A DNA stretch of 64,000 nt from RH-chloro-G1 sp003670575 (GTDB lineage Bacteria > Chloroflexota > Dehalococcoidia > UBA2979): the NCBI GenBank assembly GCA_947499615.1, contig CANMOP010000005.1, positions 34,582 to 98,581 on the forward strand, written 5' to 3'. Position 1 is the stretch's first letter, and every line of letters begins with the position of its first letter. Below are positions 54,760-63,986 of this stretch, one piece after another. A program made the position numbers and the translations under genes. The notes beneath the pieces are model-generated. The model made no database searches. It was given only the letters and a program-made list of their open reading frames with translations, and was not told the DNA's origin.

Positions 54760-55889
54760 ACGCAGAACTGTTCGGATCGCAGGTGAACGTATGGGTGGAC
54801 GCGCTGGTGCGTGTCCTCATCATCGTTGGCATGATGACCGTGGTGGTTATGGGCCTGATCTGGTTCGAGCGCAAGATCATCGGCCGCTTCCAGATGCGCC
54901 TCGGCCCCACGCGCACCGGTCCGTTCGGGTTGCTGCAGTCTGTTGCCGACGGATTGAAGTTGGTGGCGAAGGAAGATGTGCGGCCGAAGAACGCGGACCC
55001 GTGGGTCTTCGAGCTTGCGCCCTACTTCGTCTTCGTGCCGACGTTCCTGATGTTCGTCGCGGTGCCGTTCGCGTTCGGGTTCCAGGTGCGCGTGCTGGAG
55101 CTTGGTTTGTTCTACGTGCTGGCGGTCTCCTCGGTGAGCATCGTCGGCTGGGTGATGGCGGGCTGGGGCTCAGACAACCGCTATGCGATGCTGGGCGCGT
55201 TGCGCGCCGCCGCGCAGGCAATCTCGTACGAGCTACCGCTGGTGATGGCGATGATCGCTGTCGCGATGGTCGCGGGCACGCTGAACCTGCAGGAGATCGT
55301 CCTCGGTCAGTCGCGGCTGCCGAACATCGTGCTGCAGCCGTTGCCGGCGTTTATCTTCTTCACCGCCACGCTCGCCGAGTTGAACCGCACGCCGTTCGAC
55401 ATCCCCGTGGGGGAGTCGGAAGTCGTCGGTGGGCCGTTTGTTGAGTACAGCGGTATCCGCTGGTCGATGTTCTTCCTCGCGGAATACGCGGCGATGTTCA
55501 TCCTGGCGCTGCTCGGCTCGGCGATTTTCCTCGGTGGATGGGCCTGGCCGATGGGTGAGCAGTGGGGGGCTAGCTGGCAGTTGCTGCTCACGACGGTGAA
55601 GGCCGGCGCCTTTATCTTCCTGATCTTCTGGGTGCGCTCTACGTTGCCGCGTATGCGCGTCGATCAGTTGATGGGCTTCTCGTGGAAAGTGCTGTTGCCG
55701 TTTGGGTTCGCCCAGATCATGGTCAACGGCTTCATCCTGGTGAATGGCTGGCCCGCGGTGACCTCCGGCGTCCTGCTGGGGACGACGAGCCTCGCGGGGC
55801 TGTTTGCCGTGGGTTGGATTGTGCAACGCAGCGTGAGCCGGCCGCGCCCGCGCCCGGTGATGATGGCGCGAAGTGAGGCGGCGCAATGA
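54756..55889 (+). CDS. nuoH: NADH-quinone oxidoreductase subunit H
   Basis: 377-residue membrane subunit lining the quinone tunnel, about eight helices. ERKIIGRFQMRLGPTRTGPFGLLQSVADGLKLVAKED and LAELNRTPFDIPVGESEVVGGPFVEYSGIRWSMFFLAEY are diagnostic. The start is GTG at 54756, chosen because it overlaps the nuoD stop (GTGA). Confidence 0.97.
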   Translation: MNAELFGSQVNVWVDALVRVLIIVGMMTVVVMGLIWFERKIIGRFQMRLGPTRTGPFGLLQSVADGLKLVAKEDVRPKNADPWVFELAPYFVFVPTFLMFVAVPFAFGFQVRVLELGLFYVLAVSSVSIVGWVMAGWGSDNRYAMLGALRAAAQAISYELPLVMAMIAVAMVAGTLNLQEIVLGQSRLPNIVLQPLPAFIFFTATLAELNRTPFDIPVGESEVVGGPFVEYSGIRWSMFFLAEYAAMFILALLGSAIFLGGWAWPMGEQWGASWQLLLTTVKAGAFIFLIFWVRSTLPRMRVDQLMGFSWKVLLPFGFAQIMVNGFILVNGWPAVTSGVLLGTTSLAGLFAVGWIVQRSVSRPRPRPVMMARSEAAQ

Positions 55890-56356
55890 AGGGCCTGCTG
55901 AGAAGCATGGGCGTGACGTTGTCCGCATTCATGCGGAAGCCCGTGACTCGCGAGTTCCCCGAGACGCATCGCGAGTTGCCGGAACGCGATCGCGCGTTCC
56001 CGCTGCTGCTGTGGGACTTCGAGCAGACGGAGCCGTTCTGCACCGGTTGTCACGCGTGCGAGCGTGCGTGCCCGGTTGAGTGCATGACCGTGCTGATGAA
56101 GGACAACCCGAATCACAAGTCAGCGGGCGGCGATTCCACGCGCCGAAAGATCATCGACAAGTTCTGGATCGACTACGGCCGCTGCATGCGGTGCAACATC
56201 TGCGTCGAGGTGTGCAACTTCGACGCGATCGCGATGAACAACACGTGGTCCGGACACGAGATGTCTGTGTATGACCGCGCAGACCTGGTACAGGATCTGC
56301 CGCAGCTGCTGTCGGAATCGCGCGGTGGTGAGTTGAAGGCGTGGCGGGCCCCGTAA
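55886..56356 (+). CDS. nuoI: NADH-quinone oxidoreductase subunit I (2x[4Fe-4S])
   Basis: 156-residue ferredoxin-like subunit. Cluster motifs are CTGCHACERACP and CMRCNICVEVC, giving N6a and N6b. Overlaps nuoH by ATGA. It could accept electrons from a soluble ferredoxin, given that no NADH-binding module is encoded here. Confidence 0.96.
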   Translation: MKGLLRSMGVTLSAFMRKPVTREFPETHRELPERDRAFPLLLWDFEQTEPFCTGCHACERACPVECMTVLMKDNPNHKSAGGDSTRRKIIDKFWIDYGRCMRCNICVEVCNFDAIAMNNTWSGHEMSVYDRADLVQDLPQLLSESRGGELKAWRAP

Positions 56357-56979
56357 TGCTGAGTCGACTCCCTCTCCCACCGCAGTTGGATCGCACGATC
56401 ACCCTCGGCGCAGTGCTCGCCGTGGGCGTGGCGTTGCCATACGTCGGTGTCGTGTTAGTGCTGGCGGCCATGGGGACGCTGAGCGTGGCCGCGGTGGTCT
56501 TCTGGATGCTTGCGGCGATCATCGTCGCGGGTGCGTGCGGCGCTGTGTTCTCCAACCATGTCGTGCACGCCGCGCTCTCGCTGGTGATCGCGGCGATGGG
56601 TATCGCAGGCATCTTTCTGCTGCTCGCTTCGGAGTTCCTGGCATTGGTGCAGGTGCTCGTCTACGGCGGCGGCGTGACCATCCTGTTGCTGTTCGGTCTC
56701 ATGCTCACCAATGCCACTGAGGACCCGCTGGTCACTGACGGCACACAGAAGCCGTTCGCGTTCGGTGTGGGCCTTGCGATGGGCGCGGTGATTGTTGCGG
56801 CGATGGTGGGGAGCACCTGGCGTGCCGGCGAGCCGATGGTGGTGCCGTTCGCCGAGCTGGGTGTGCGTCTCTATCGAGACTTTGGCCTGCCGTTTGAAAT
56901 CGCCTCGCTGGTGTTGATTGTGGCACTGGTGGGTGCGATCGCTATCGGGCGACGTGACCAGGACGGGGACGTCTCGTGA
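56356..56979 (+). CDS. nuoJ: NADH-quinone oxidoreductase subunit J
   Basis: 207-residue membrane subunit. FSNHVVHAALSLVIAAMGIAGIFLLLASEFLALVQVLVYGGGVTILLLFGLML is the NuoJ core. The ATG overlaps the last base of the nuoI stop (TAATG). The N-terminus carries an extra hydrophobic helix before the core. Confidence 0.92.
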   Translation: MLSRLPLPPQLDRTITLGAVLAVGVALPYVGVVLVLAAMGTLSVAAVVFWMLAAIIVAGACGAVFSNHVVHAALSLVIAAMGIAGIFLLLASEFLALVQVLVYGGGVTILLLFGLMLTNATEDPLVTDGTQKPFAFGVGLAMGAVIVAAMVGSTWRAGEPMVVPFAELGVRLYRDFGLPFEIASLVLIVALVGAIAIGRRDQDGDVS

Positions 56980-57284
56980 TCTCGATGGAGCACTTCCTCG
57001 GGCTGTCCGGCGTCCTGTTTGCGCTCGGCTTCTACGGCGTGCTGGCGCGCCGTAGTGCGATTCTGATTCTGATCTCCGTGGAGTTGATGCTCGCGGCGGT
57101 CTCGATCAACTTCATCACATTCGCGACGTACCTCGATCCGGAGCGGTTCACCGGCGTGATCTTCGCGATCTTCGCGATCACGATCGCGGCCGCCGAGGTT
57201 GGTCTGGCGCTGGGCATCGTGCTGCGCCTGTTCCGCGACCGCGGCACGTCCAACGTGGATGCGGCCGACGAACTTAAGTGGTAG
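56976..57284 (+). CDS. nuoK: NADH-quinone oxidoreductase subunit K
   Basis: 102 residues, three helices, with the conserved glutamates in AILILISVELMLAAVSINFITF and TIAAAEVGLALGIVL that form part of the central proton path. The GTG start overlaps the nuoJ stop (GTGA). Confidence 0.95.
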   Translation: MISMEHFLGLSGVLFALGFYGVLARRSAILILISVELMLAAVSINFITFATYLDPERFTGVIFAIFAITIAAAEVGLALGIVLRLFRDRGTSNVDAADELKW

Positions 57285-57357
57285 CACCGCAGCGAGCGGC
57301 GCGGGTCGACATGATCATTGAAGCGACGGCGCAGTCCGCGGCGCGGAGGGGGCAAGC

Positions 57358-59265
57358 ATGAGCATGGAGCAGGCGGGGGTGTTGATCATTATCCCCGCGG
57401 CGGCGTTCGTGCTTGTGGCGTTGTTCCACAAGGTGCTGCCGAGGCAGGGTGACTGGATTGTGGTGCTGGCGCTGGCGGCAGTTGTTGCCATCGGGATGCT
57501 GGTGGTCGTGGATTTCCAGCGCGTGTGGGAGCACGGTGAGTTCGTGCCGCACGGCGCGAATCGGTTCGCGTTTGACTGGGTGAACATCCACCAAGGGGTG
57601 TTCCAGATCGAGTTCAGCACATACGTCGACTCGATCACTGCAGTGATGATCGTCGTCGTGTCGATCGTGGCGCTGATGGTCGCGGTTTACTCGGTTGGCT
57701 ATATGCACGGCGAGGCTCGATACGGCTGGTACTTCGCGGCGCTGTCGTTGTTCGTGACGGCGATGCTGACGCTGGTGCTGGCGGGCAACCTGCTGATGGT
57801 CTACTTCGCTTGGGAAGGCGTGGGGGTCGCCTCGTTCCTGCTGATCGGCTTCTACTGGGAGCGACAGTCGGCGGCGGAGGCTGCGAAGAAGGCATTCATC
57901 ACCACGCGCATCGGTGACGTGGGTCTGCTGATTGGGATTGTGCTGCTCTGGCGGGCGTCGGGGACGTTCGATATCCAAGAGATCATCAAGATCGCGCAGG
58001 CGGGTGGCTTCGACCACACGTATCTGACCGTATCGATGTTGTTCCTGTTCTTGGGTGCCGTCGGCAAGTCGGCGCAGTTCCCGCTGCATGTGTGGTTGCC
58101 GGACGCCATGGAGGGTCCGACGCCGGTGAGCGCGCTGATCCACGCGGCGACGATGGTGGTCGCAGGCGTATATCTTGTGGCGCGCATGATGCCGGTGTTC
58201 AACGAGGTGCCGATCGCGCGTGAGGTAGTGCTCTACACCGGCCTGGTCACTGCTGTCATGGCGGCGACGATGGGTCTGGTGGCGACCGACATCAAGCGCG
58301 TGCTGGCGTTCTCCACGGTGTCACAGCTTGGGTTCATGTTTGTGGCACTCGGGTTGGGCGCCGTGGGCATCGCGATGTTTCACCTGTTCACTCACGCGTT
58401 CTTCAAGGCGCTGCTGTTCCTTGGTTCCGGCTCCGTGATTCACGCGACACATCAGCAGGAGGTCGGCTACCTCGGCGGGTTGCGCAAGAAGATGCCGATC
58501 ACCACGGTGACGTTCATCATCGGCAGCCTTGCGCTGGCCGGTGTGATGCCGCTGGCCGGCTTCTGGTCGAAGGACGAAATTCTTCACGCGACCATGGAGC
58601 ACGCGCCGTTGACGGTGTTTCTGCTGCTGGCCGGGTCCGCGATGTTGACCGCTATCTACTCGACGCGCCTCGTACTGCTGACGTTCTTCGGCGAGCCGAA
58701 GGATCAACATGCCTACGACCACGCGCACGAGTCGCCGTGGCTGATGTCGGTTCCGTTGTTGATCCTCGCGACGTTGGCAACGGTGTCCGGGTTCGTGGTC
58801 TTCCACGGCGTGGGAACCGCGTTGGGCTTCCCGGGCGGCATCGGCGAGGTGATCTTCGAGCATGAGCCCGAGGTGTTCCACTTCAACGCGATGTTCGCGG
58901 CTGGCGCCGTGGGGTCGTCGCTCGTCGGGATCGCCATCGGATACATCTACTGGGGCGGCACTGCCGAGCGCGCCACTCGCGCGCTGTCGTGGGCTCCGGA
59001 GCTGCACCAATTGTTGCTGCGGCGGTACTACATCGACGAGATGTACCAGGCGATCATTGACCGCGTGATCCTGGGCTTGGCGTCGGTCGTCTCCACGTTC
59101 GAGAAGCGTGTGGTGAACGAGTCCGGCATTGATGGTGGCGCACAGTTGATCAACTGGTTCGGGTACCGGTTGAAGTTCCTGCAGACTGGCAAGATCCCGA
59201 ACTACGCGCTGGCAATGGCCATCGGCGTGATCACGCTCGCCGTGCTCGCGTTCCGGTCGGAATAG
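57358..59265 (+). CDS. nuoL: NADH-quinone oxidoreductase subunit L (antiporter-like)
   Basis: 635-residue Mrp-type antiporter subunit with the long amphipathic lateral helix at the C-terminal end. Key runs are YFAWEGVGVASFLLIGFYW, AQFPLHVWLPDAMEGPTPVSALIHAATMVVAGVYLVARM and DIKRVLAFSTVSQLGFMFVALGLG. AGGGGG precedes the ATG, and the gap after nuoK is 73 bases. Confidence 0.96.
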   Translation: MSMEQAGVLIIIPAAAFVLVALFHKVLPRQGDWIVVLALAAVVAIGMLVVVDFQRVWEHGEFVPHGANRFAFDWVNIHQGVFQIEFSTYVDSITAVMIVVVSIVALMVAVYSVGYMHGEARYGWYFAALSLFVTAMLTLVLAGNLLMVYFAWEGVGVASFLLIGFYWERQSAAEAAKKAFITTRIGDVGLLIGIVLLWRASGTFDIQEIIKIAQAGGFDHTYLTVSMLFLFLGAVGKSAQFPLHVWLPDAMEGPTPVSALIHAATMVVAGVYLVARMMPVFNEVPIAREVVLYTGLVTAVMAATMGLVATDIKRVLAFSTVSQLGFMFVALGLGAVGIAMFHLFTHAFFKALLFLGSGSVIHATHQQEVGYLGGLRKKMPITTVTFIIGSLALAGVMPLAGFWSKDEILHATMEHAPLTVFLLLAGSAMLTAIYSTRLVLLTFFGEPKDQHAYDHAHESPWLMSVPLLILATLATVSGFVVFHGVGTALGFPGGIGEVIFEHEPEVFHFNAMFAAGAVGSSLVGIAIGYIYWGGTAERATRALSWAPELHQLLLRRYYIDEMYQAIIDRVILGLASVVSTFEKRVVNESGIDGGAQLINWFGYRLKFLQTGKIPNYALAMAIGVITLAVLAFRSE

Positions 59266-59278
59266 CGGAGGAGCGACG

Positions 59279-60772
59279 ATGTCCGCATCCGAGGGTTACC
59301 TGATGGTGTCGCTGTTCGCCATCCCGCTGGGGACGGCGCTGCTGCTGATGCTGGTGCCCTCCCGCGAGCGCGGCGCGATCATGGCGGTCACCGGGCTTTC
59401 CAGCCTTGTGTTGTTCATCCTGTCCGTGTACCTGTTCGCTCGCTACGACTACACGTCGCAGGAGCAGTTCCAGGGTGTCGTCGCGTGGGACTGGCTGCAG
59501 AACGTCGGGTTCCTGGGTGACCACGGGATTCAGTTGAAGGTCGGGATGGACGGCATTTCGGCGGCGATGGTGCTGCTCACCGGCATCATCACGCTGGCGG
59601 GCACGTGGGTGTCATGGAAGATCCAGCACCGCACGAAGGACTTCTTCATTCTGCTGTACGTGCTGATCGCGGGGGTGTACGGCACCTTCGTGATGCTGGA
59701 CCTGTTCTTCTTCTTCCTCCTGTACGAGACGGCGCTGTTGCCGATGTACCTGTTGATCGCCGTCTGGGGCTCCACGCGCAAGGAGTACGGCGCGATGAAG
59801 CTGATGATGATGCTGGTCGCGGCGTCCATCCTGATCTTCACTGCGGTGTTCGCGATCTTCACCGAGGCGAACCTCGGCACGTTTGACATGACGAAGCTGT
59901 TCGGCGCGCACTACGACCCGCGCATGCAGAAGATCTTCTTCCCGATGATTGCGCTCGGTTGTGGCACGCTCGGCGGTATGTGGCCGTTCCACAGCTGGTC
60001 GCCGGACGGTCACGCCGCGGCGCCGACCGCGGTTTCGATGTTGCACGCGGGCGTGTTGATGAAGCTGGGAGCGTTCGGGATTATCCGACTCGGCTTCCAG
60101 ATCTTGCCTGAGGGTGCGGCGTTCTGGGCGCCGGGTTTGATTACCGTCGGCATCACCGCCGCCCTGTACGGCGCCATCTCGGCGCTGCGACAGACCGACA
60201 TGAAGTTGATGAGTGGATTCTCGTCGGTGTCGCACATGGGCTACGTGTTCATGGGGCTGGGGACGCTGAACGTGGTGGGGATGACGGGCTCCGTGTTGCA
60301 GATGTTTGCCCACGGCGTGATGACGGCCCTCTTCTTCCTTCTCATTGGTGGGATGTACGACCAGTCGCACAACCGTGACCTGCCGAACTTCTCCGGCATG
60401 GCGAAGCAGATGCCGATCTGGACGATCTTCTTCGTGCTTGGTGGTCTCGCGTCGTTGGGGTTGCCGGGGTTGTCAGGCTTCGTGGCGGAGCTGCATATCT
60501 TCGTTGGGGCGTTCCGGGTGTACCCGGTGGTCGGCGGGCTGGCAGTGCTGACGGCGGCGATCACGGCAACGTACCTGGTGCGCATGTTCGCGCAGGCGTT
60601 CTTCGGCGAGTTCAATCCTCGATGGAACGCGCTCCGCGATATCACATGGACGGAACGCGCTGGCGCCGGTGTGCTGGCGCTCTCAATGTTGGCGCTGGGG
60701 CTGTGGCCATCGCCGTGGGTTGACCGCATTGCCAATACGCTCGCGCGTTCGATCCCGGGGGTGTCGCTGTGA
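59279..60772 (+). CDS. nuoM: NADH-quinone oxidoreductase subunit M (antiporter-like)
   Basis: 497 residues, about 14 helices. Marker runs are LYETALLPMYLLIAVWG (conserved Glu), GTLGGMWPFHSWSPDGHAAAPTAVSMLHAGVLMKLGAFGIIR and TDMKLMSGFSSVSHMGYVFMGLG. GAGGAG precedes the ATG. Confidence 0.96.
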   Translation: MSASEGYLMVSLFAIPLGTALLLMLVPSRERGAIMAVTGLSSLVLFILSVYLFARYDYTSQEQFQGVVAWDWLQNVGFLGDHGIQLKVGMDGISAAMVLLTGIITLAGTWVSWKIQHRTKDFFILLYVLIAGVYGTFVMLDLFFFFLLYETALLPMYLLIAVWGSTRKEYGAMKLMMMLVAASILIFTAVFAIFTEANLGTFDMTKLFGAHYDPRMQKIFFPMIALGCGTLGGMWPFHSWSPDGHAAAPTAVSMLHAGVLMKLGAFGIIRLGFQILPEGAAFWAPGLITVGITAALYGAISALRQTDMKLMSGFSSVSHMGYVFMGLGTLNVVGMTGSVLQMFAHGVMTALFFLLIGGMYDQSHNRDLPNFSGMAKQMPIWTIFFVLGGLASLGLPGLSGFVAELHIFVGAFRVYPVVGGLAVLTAAITATYLVRMFAQAFFGEFNPRWNALRDITWTERAGAGVLALSMLALGLWPSPWVDRIANTLARSIPGVSL

Positions 60773-62253
60773 GCGAGGTGGTGCAGTTCAATTACTCGCT
60801 GCTGGTGCCGGAGTACGTGCTGGCGGTGACGGCCGGCGTGGTCTTGCTCGCCGATGCGTTCCGCGCTGAGCTGAAGCTCGGACGTGGGACGGTGCCGTGG
60901 ATGGTTGTGGCAGGCGCGGTACTGACCGTGCTGGCGAGCATCGTGACGGCAGGCCGAACCGGTGAGTTCGCGGGGCTGTTCGCGGTGGATGCGTTCACGA
61001 CGTTCTTCCGCGTGTTGTTGGCGGCGACGCTGGCGGTGGTGGTGGTCGGATCGCACGAGTTCGTGACGAAGCACATCCGACACCAGGGCGAGTTCTACAC
61101 GATGCTGGTGTTCGCGACGCTGGGCGGGACGGTCATGGCCGCGTCCCGCGAGCTACTGACCGCGTATATCGGCGTCGAGCTGCTTTCGTTCTCACTGTAC
61201 GTCGCGGTGTCGCTGGCGAAGCGCGATCCGCGCTCGGGCGAGGCCGGTCTGAAGTATGTGCTGCTGGGTGGTGTCGCCTCGGCGACGCTGCTGTACGGCA
61301 TGAGCCTGATCTATGGTGCCGCGGGCTCCACCAGCTACGGCCTGATCGCCGAGCACCTCGCGAAGGACTCCGAGGGCGTGCACATGGCGCTGGTGCTGGG
61401 TCTGGCGATGGTGATCGCGGGCCTGGGCTTCAAGGCGTCGGCGGTGCCGTTCCACATGTGGACGCCGGACGCCTACGAGGGTGCTCCCCTGCCGGTGACC
61501 GCGATCCTGTCAGCAACCTCGAAGGCTGCGGCATTCGCGCTGATCCTGCGGTTGTTCGCAGGTCCGCTGCTGCCGGTGCTGCGTGACTGGCAGTGGATGA
61601 TCGCCGTGATCTCTCTGCTGACCATGGTGTTCGGGAACTTGATCGCACTGCAGCAGACGAACATCAAGCGACTGCTCGCCTACTCATCGATCGGGCAGGT
61701 TGGGTTCATGCTGATGGCGGTGGTGACGATGTCCGATGTGTCGGCATCGGCGCTGCTGCTGCACCTCGGCGGCTACCTCGTCACCAACCTCGCCGTGTTC
61801 ATGGCGGTCATCGCGTTGTACAACCAGACCGGCAGTGAAGAGATCAGCGACATGCGCGGCCTTGCGGAATCCAATCCGTACCTCGCGCTGGTCATCGCGG
61901 CCGGGCTGTTCTCGCTGAGCGGCATGCCGCTGCTCGCGGGCTTCACGACGAAGTTCATCCTGTTTCAGGCGGCGGCGTCCGGTGGTTACCTCTGGCTGGT
62001 CAGCATCGCGGTGATCATGAGCACCGTGTCCCTGTACTACTACCTGCAGGTGGTTCGGCAGATGTACGTGCTGCAGGCTGACGGGAGCCTCATCGACCCG
62101 CAGTCGCCTGACGTGAATGGGCCGCGCTGGCGTCTGACTGCGACCGGTTACGTGGTCACGGCCGGGTTGCTCGCCGGTGTGGTCTTCGTGGGGTTGTACG
62201 TCTCGCCGCTAGCGGTCGCGGCGAATCGCGCTGCGGCTGCGCTCTTCAGTTAG
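60769..62253 (+). CDS. nuoN: NADH-quinone oxidoreductase subunit N (antiporter-like)
   Basis: 494 residues, about 14 helices. Marker runs are YIGVELLSFSLYVAVSLAKRD, GLGFKASAVPFHMWTPDAYEGAPLPVTAILSATSKAAAFALILR and QTNIKRLLAYSSIGQVGFML. The GTG overlaps the nuoM stop (GTGA). It is the last nuo gene; nuoE, nuoF and nuoG are absent. Confidence 0.96.
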   Translation: MSEVVQFNYSLLVPEYVLAVTAGVVLLADAFRAELKLGRGTVPWMVVAGAVLTVLASIVTAGRTGEFAGLFAVDAFTTFFRVLLAATLAVVVVGSHEFVTKHIRHQGEFYTMLVFATLGGTVMAASRELLTAYIGVELLSFSLYVAVSLAKRDPRSGEAGLKYVLLGGVASATLLYGMSLIYGAAGSTSYGLIAEHLAKDSEGVHMALVLGLAMVIAGLGFKASAVPFHMWTPDAYEGAPLPVTAILSATSKAAAFALILRLFAGPLLPVLRDWQWMIAVISLLTMVFGNLIALQQTNIKRLLAYSSIGQVGFMLMAVVTMSDVSASALLLHLGGYLVTNLAVFMAVIALYNQTGSEEISDMRGLAESNPYLALVIAAGLFSLSGMPLLAGFTTKFILFQAAASGGYLWLVSIAVIMSTVSLYYYLQVVRQMYVLQADGSLIDPQSPDVNGPRWRLTATGYVVTAGLLAGVVFVGLYVSPLAVAANRAAAALFS

Positions 62254-62283
62254 TTCACGGATACAAAGGTCGTTCGACGCGCC

Positions 62284-62466
62284 GTGGATGCGGTTGCCTC
62301 GACGTATGGGCTCAGCGGCGTGCGCCTCGATGCGTGGTTGCGTAGATCACCGCACGTCGGCCGTCGCGAGTGGGTCGATTGCGGTGCCGCGAGGTTCGGT
62401 GTGGTGGCGTGGGCGAACCCGTCCGGCAGCGCCGAAGCGGCTGCTGCACGGCTCACAGCGCGGTAG
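62284..62466 (+). CDS. possible small protein between nuoN and glnA
   Basis: A 60-codon frame starting GTG, with codon use like its neighbours, reading DAVASTYGLSGVRLDAWL, then HVGRREWVDCGAARFGVVAW. No ribosome site is obvious and I recognise no family. The stretch 62254-62489 has nothing else I can support. It may be non-coding. Confidence 0.3.
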   Translation: MDAVASTYGLSGVRLDAWLRRSPHVGRREWVDCGAARFGVVAWANPSGSAEAAAARLTAR

Positions 62467-62489
62467 AGGGGCGGTTGCTGGCGGACGCG

Positions 62490-63830
62490 CTACAGCGTGC
62501 CGAGGTAGCGGCGCAGCTCGAAATCAGAGACTTGCACGCGGTACTGTGCCCATTCCTCGCGCTTGTTCGCAACGAGGGATTGAACCGTGCGATCGCCGAG
62601 CGCGGTGCGCATCAGGGCGGAGTGCTCGAAGGTGCCGATCGCCTCGCCGAGCGAGGCGGGGAGGGCAGTGATGCCGCGCGCCGCGAGGTCCGCATCGGTG
62701 AGTTCGCGAACATCGCGCTCGAGCGGCGACGGGAGCTCGTAGCCACCTTCGATGCCCGCGAGGCCGGCCGCCAGGGTGGCAGCAAAGACGAGATACGGGT
62801 TGCAGGCCGCATCCGGCACGCGGTATTCGATGCGCGCGGTGTCTGGATTGCCGCGGCGGTGCCGAGGCACGCGCAGCAGGTCGGCGTGGTTCACGGTGGA
62901 CCAGGTGGTGTGCGTCGGTGCCTCGAAGCCCGGGACGAGGCGACGGTAGGAGTTCACCCACTGGTTGGTGACCAGCATCATCTCCGGCGCGTGACGCAGG
63001 ATGCCTGCCATGTACTGCTCGCCGAGCACAGAGAGGCCTGAGGCGGACGGAGCGTCGGCCGCCGGCGCGAAGACGTTCTCTTCGCCGCGGAAGAGCGAGA
63101 GCTGCAGGTGCATGCCGGAGCCGTTCTGATCGGAGCGGGGCTTCGGCATGAATGTGGCGTAGACGCCGTGGCGCATCGCGATCTCTTTGACCACCAGGCG
63201 GTAGGTCATGATGGAGTCCGCCATGGTGAGCGCGTCTGTGTAACGCAGGTCGATCTCGTGCTGGCCCGGTGCACCCTCGTGGTGGCTGAGGACGACGGGG
63301 ATGCCCATGTCCTCCAGCGTGAGTACCGTCTCGCGGCGAAGGTCGGAGCCAGAGTCGAGCGGCGTGAGATCGAAGTATCCGCCGGTGTCGATCGGCTCCG
63401 TGCCGTGCTGGTCCTTGAAGTAGAAGAACTCGATCTCGGGCGAGATGTAGTAGGTGTAGCCGGCGGCGCTGGCGCGCTCCATGACGCGCTTGAGCACGCG
63501 ACGGGGGTCGGCCTCGAACGGTTCGTCGTCCTGGTTGACCACGTCGCAGAACATGCGCGCAGTGGCGCGCTCGCGTGGGCGCCAGGGGAGGAGTTGGAAG
63601 GTCGCCGGGTCCGGGAGGACCTTCATGTCCGCCTCGTCGCGACGGGCGAAGCCCTCGATCGATGAGCCGTCGAACGTGATGCCGTCCGTGAGGGCGTGCT
63701 CCAACTCCTCGACGGTGATGGCGACGGATTTGAGCATGCCGAGGATGTCAGTGAACCACAGCCGGATGAACTTCACGTCGTGTTCGCGACAGGCGTGGAG
63801 GACGTGCTGTTGAGAGTCGAGGTCTACCAT
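62490..63830 (-). CDS. glnA: type I glutamine synthetase
   Basis: 446-residue dodecameric enzyme making glutamine from glutamate, ammonium and ATP. Motifs are FTDILGMLKSVAITVEEL, ITFDGSSIEGFARRDEADM, ISPEIEFFYFKD, LSHHEGAPGQHEIDLRY, ATFMPKPRSDQNGSGMHLQLSLF, NSYRRLVPGFEAPTHTTWS and ARIEYRVPDAACNPYLVFAATLAAGLAG. No NLYDLP-type adenylylation tyrosine site is seen, which favours GS I-alpha. The ATG at 63830 gives the family length. Confidence 0.96.
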   Translation of the reverse strand: MVDLDSQQHVLHACREHDVKFIRLWFTDILGMLKSVAITVEELEHALTDGITFDGSSIEGFARRDEADMKVLPDPATFQLLPWRPRERATARMFCDVVNQDDEPFEADPRRVLKRVMERASAAGYTYYISPEIEFFYFKDQHGTEPIDTGGYFDLTPLDSGSDLRRETVLTLEDMGIPVVLSHHEGAPGQHEIDLRYTDALTMADSIMTYRLVVKEIAMRHGVYATFMPKPRSDQNGSGMHLQLSLFRGEENVFAPAADAPSASGLSVLGEQYMAGILRHAPEMMLVTNQWVNSYRRLVPGFEAPTHTTWSTVNHADLLRVPRHRRGNPDTARIEYRVPDAACNPYLVFAATLAAGLAGIEGGYELPSPLERDVRELTDADLAARGITALPASLGEAIGTFEHSALMRTALGDRTVQSLVANKREEWAQYRVQVSDFELRRYLGTL

Positions 63831-63918
63831 GACGCTGATCTTACTCGGGATTCGTTTCTGTGAGGTTGCTGGTGAGATATAACCGGAAGTTGTGGATCGG
63901 TGGGCTGGGGGAGAGCGT

Positions 63919-63986
63919 GGCGTACCTTCCTTCGTGACCAAACGAAGAGGTGCCGGCGGTTGCAACGCTGGCAAGGAAGGCACGCC
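63919..63986. other. three-way-junction-forming element upstream of glnA
   Basis: GGCGTACCTTCC (63919-63930) pairs with GGAAGGCACGCC (63975-63986) with one mismatch. Inside lie two further hairpins: TTCGT/ACGAA (63931-63946) and GCCGGCG/CGCTGGC (63952-63972). It lies 89-156 bases upstream of glnA and near the window end, so its transcription and gene context are uncertain. It could be a structured leader RNA, an inverted terminal repeat or a cruciform. Confidence 0.5.

Noticed and set aside
63840..63900. Sigma-54 promoter for glnA
   Set aside because: The -24/-12 spacing (TGGCAC-N5-TTGC) could not be matched exactly on either strand.
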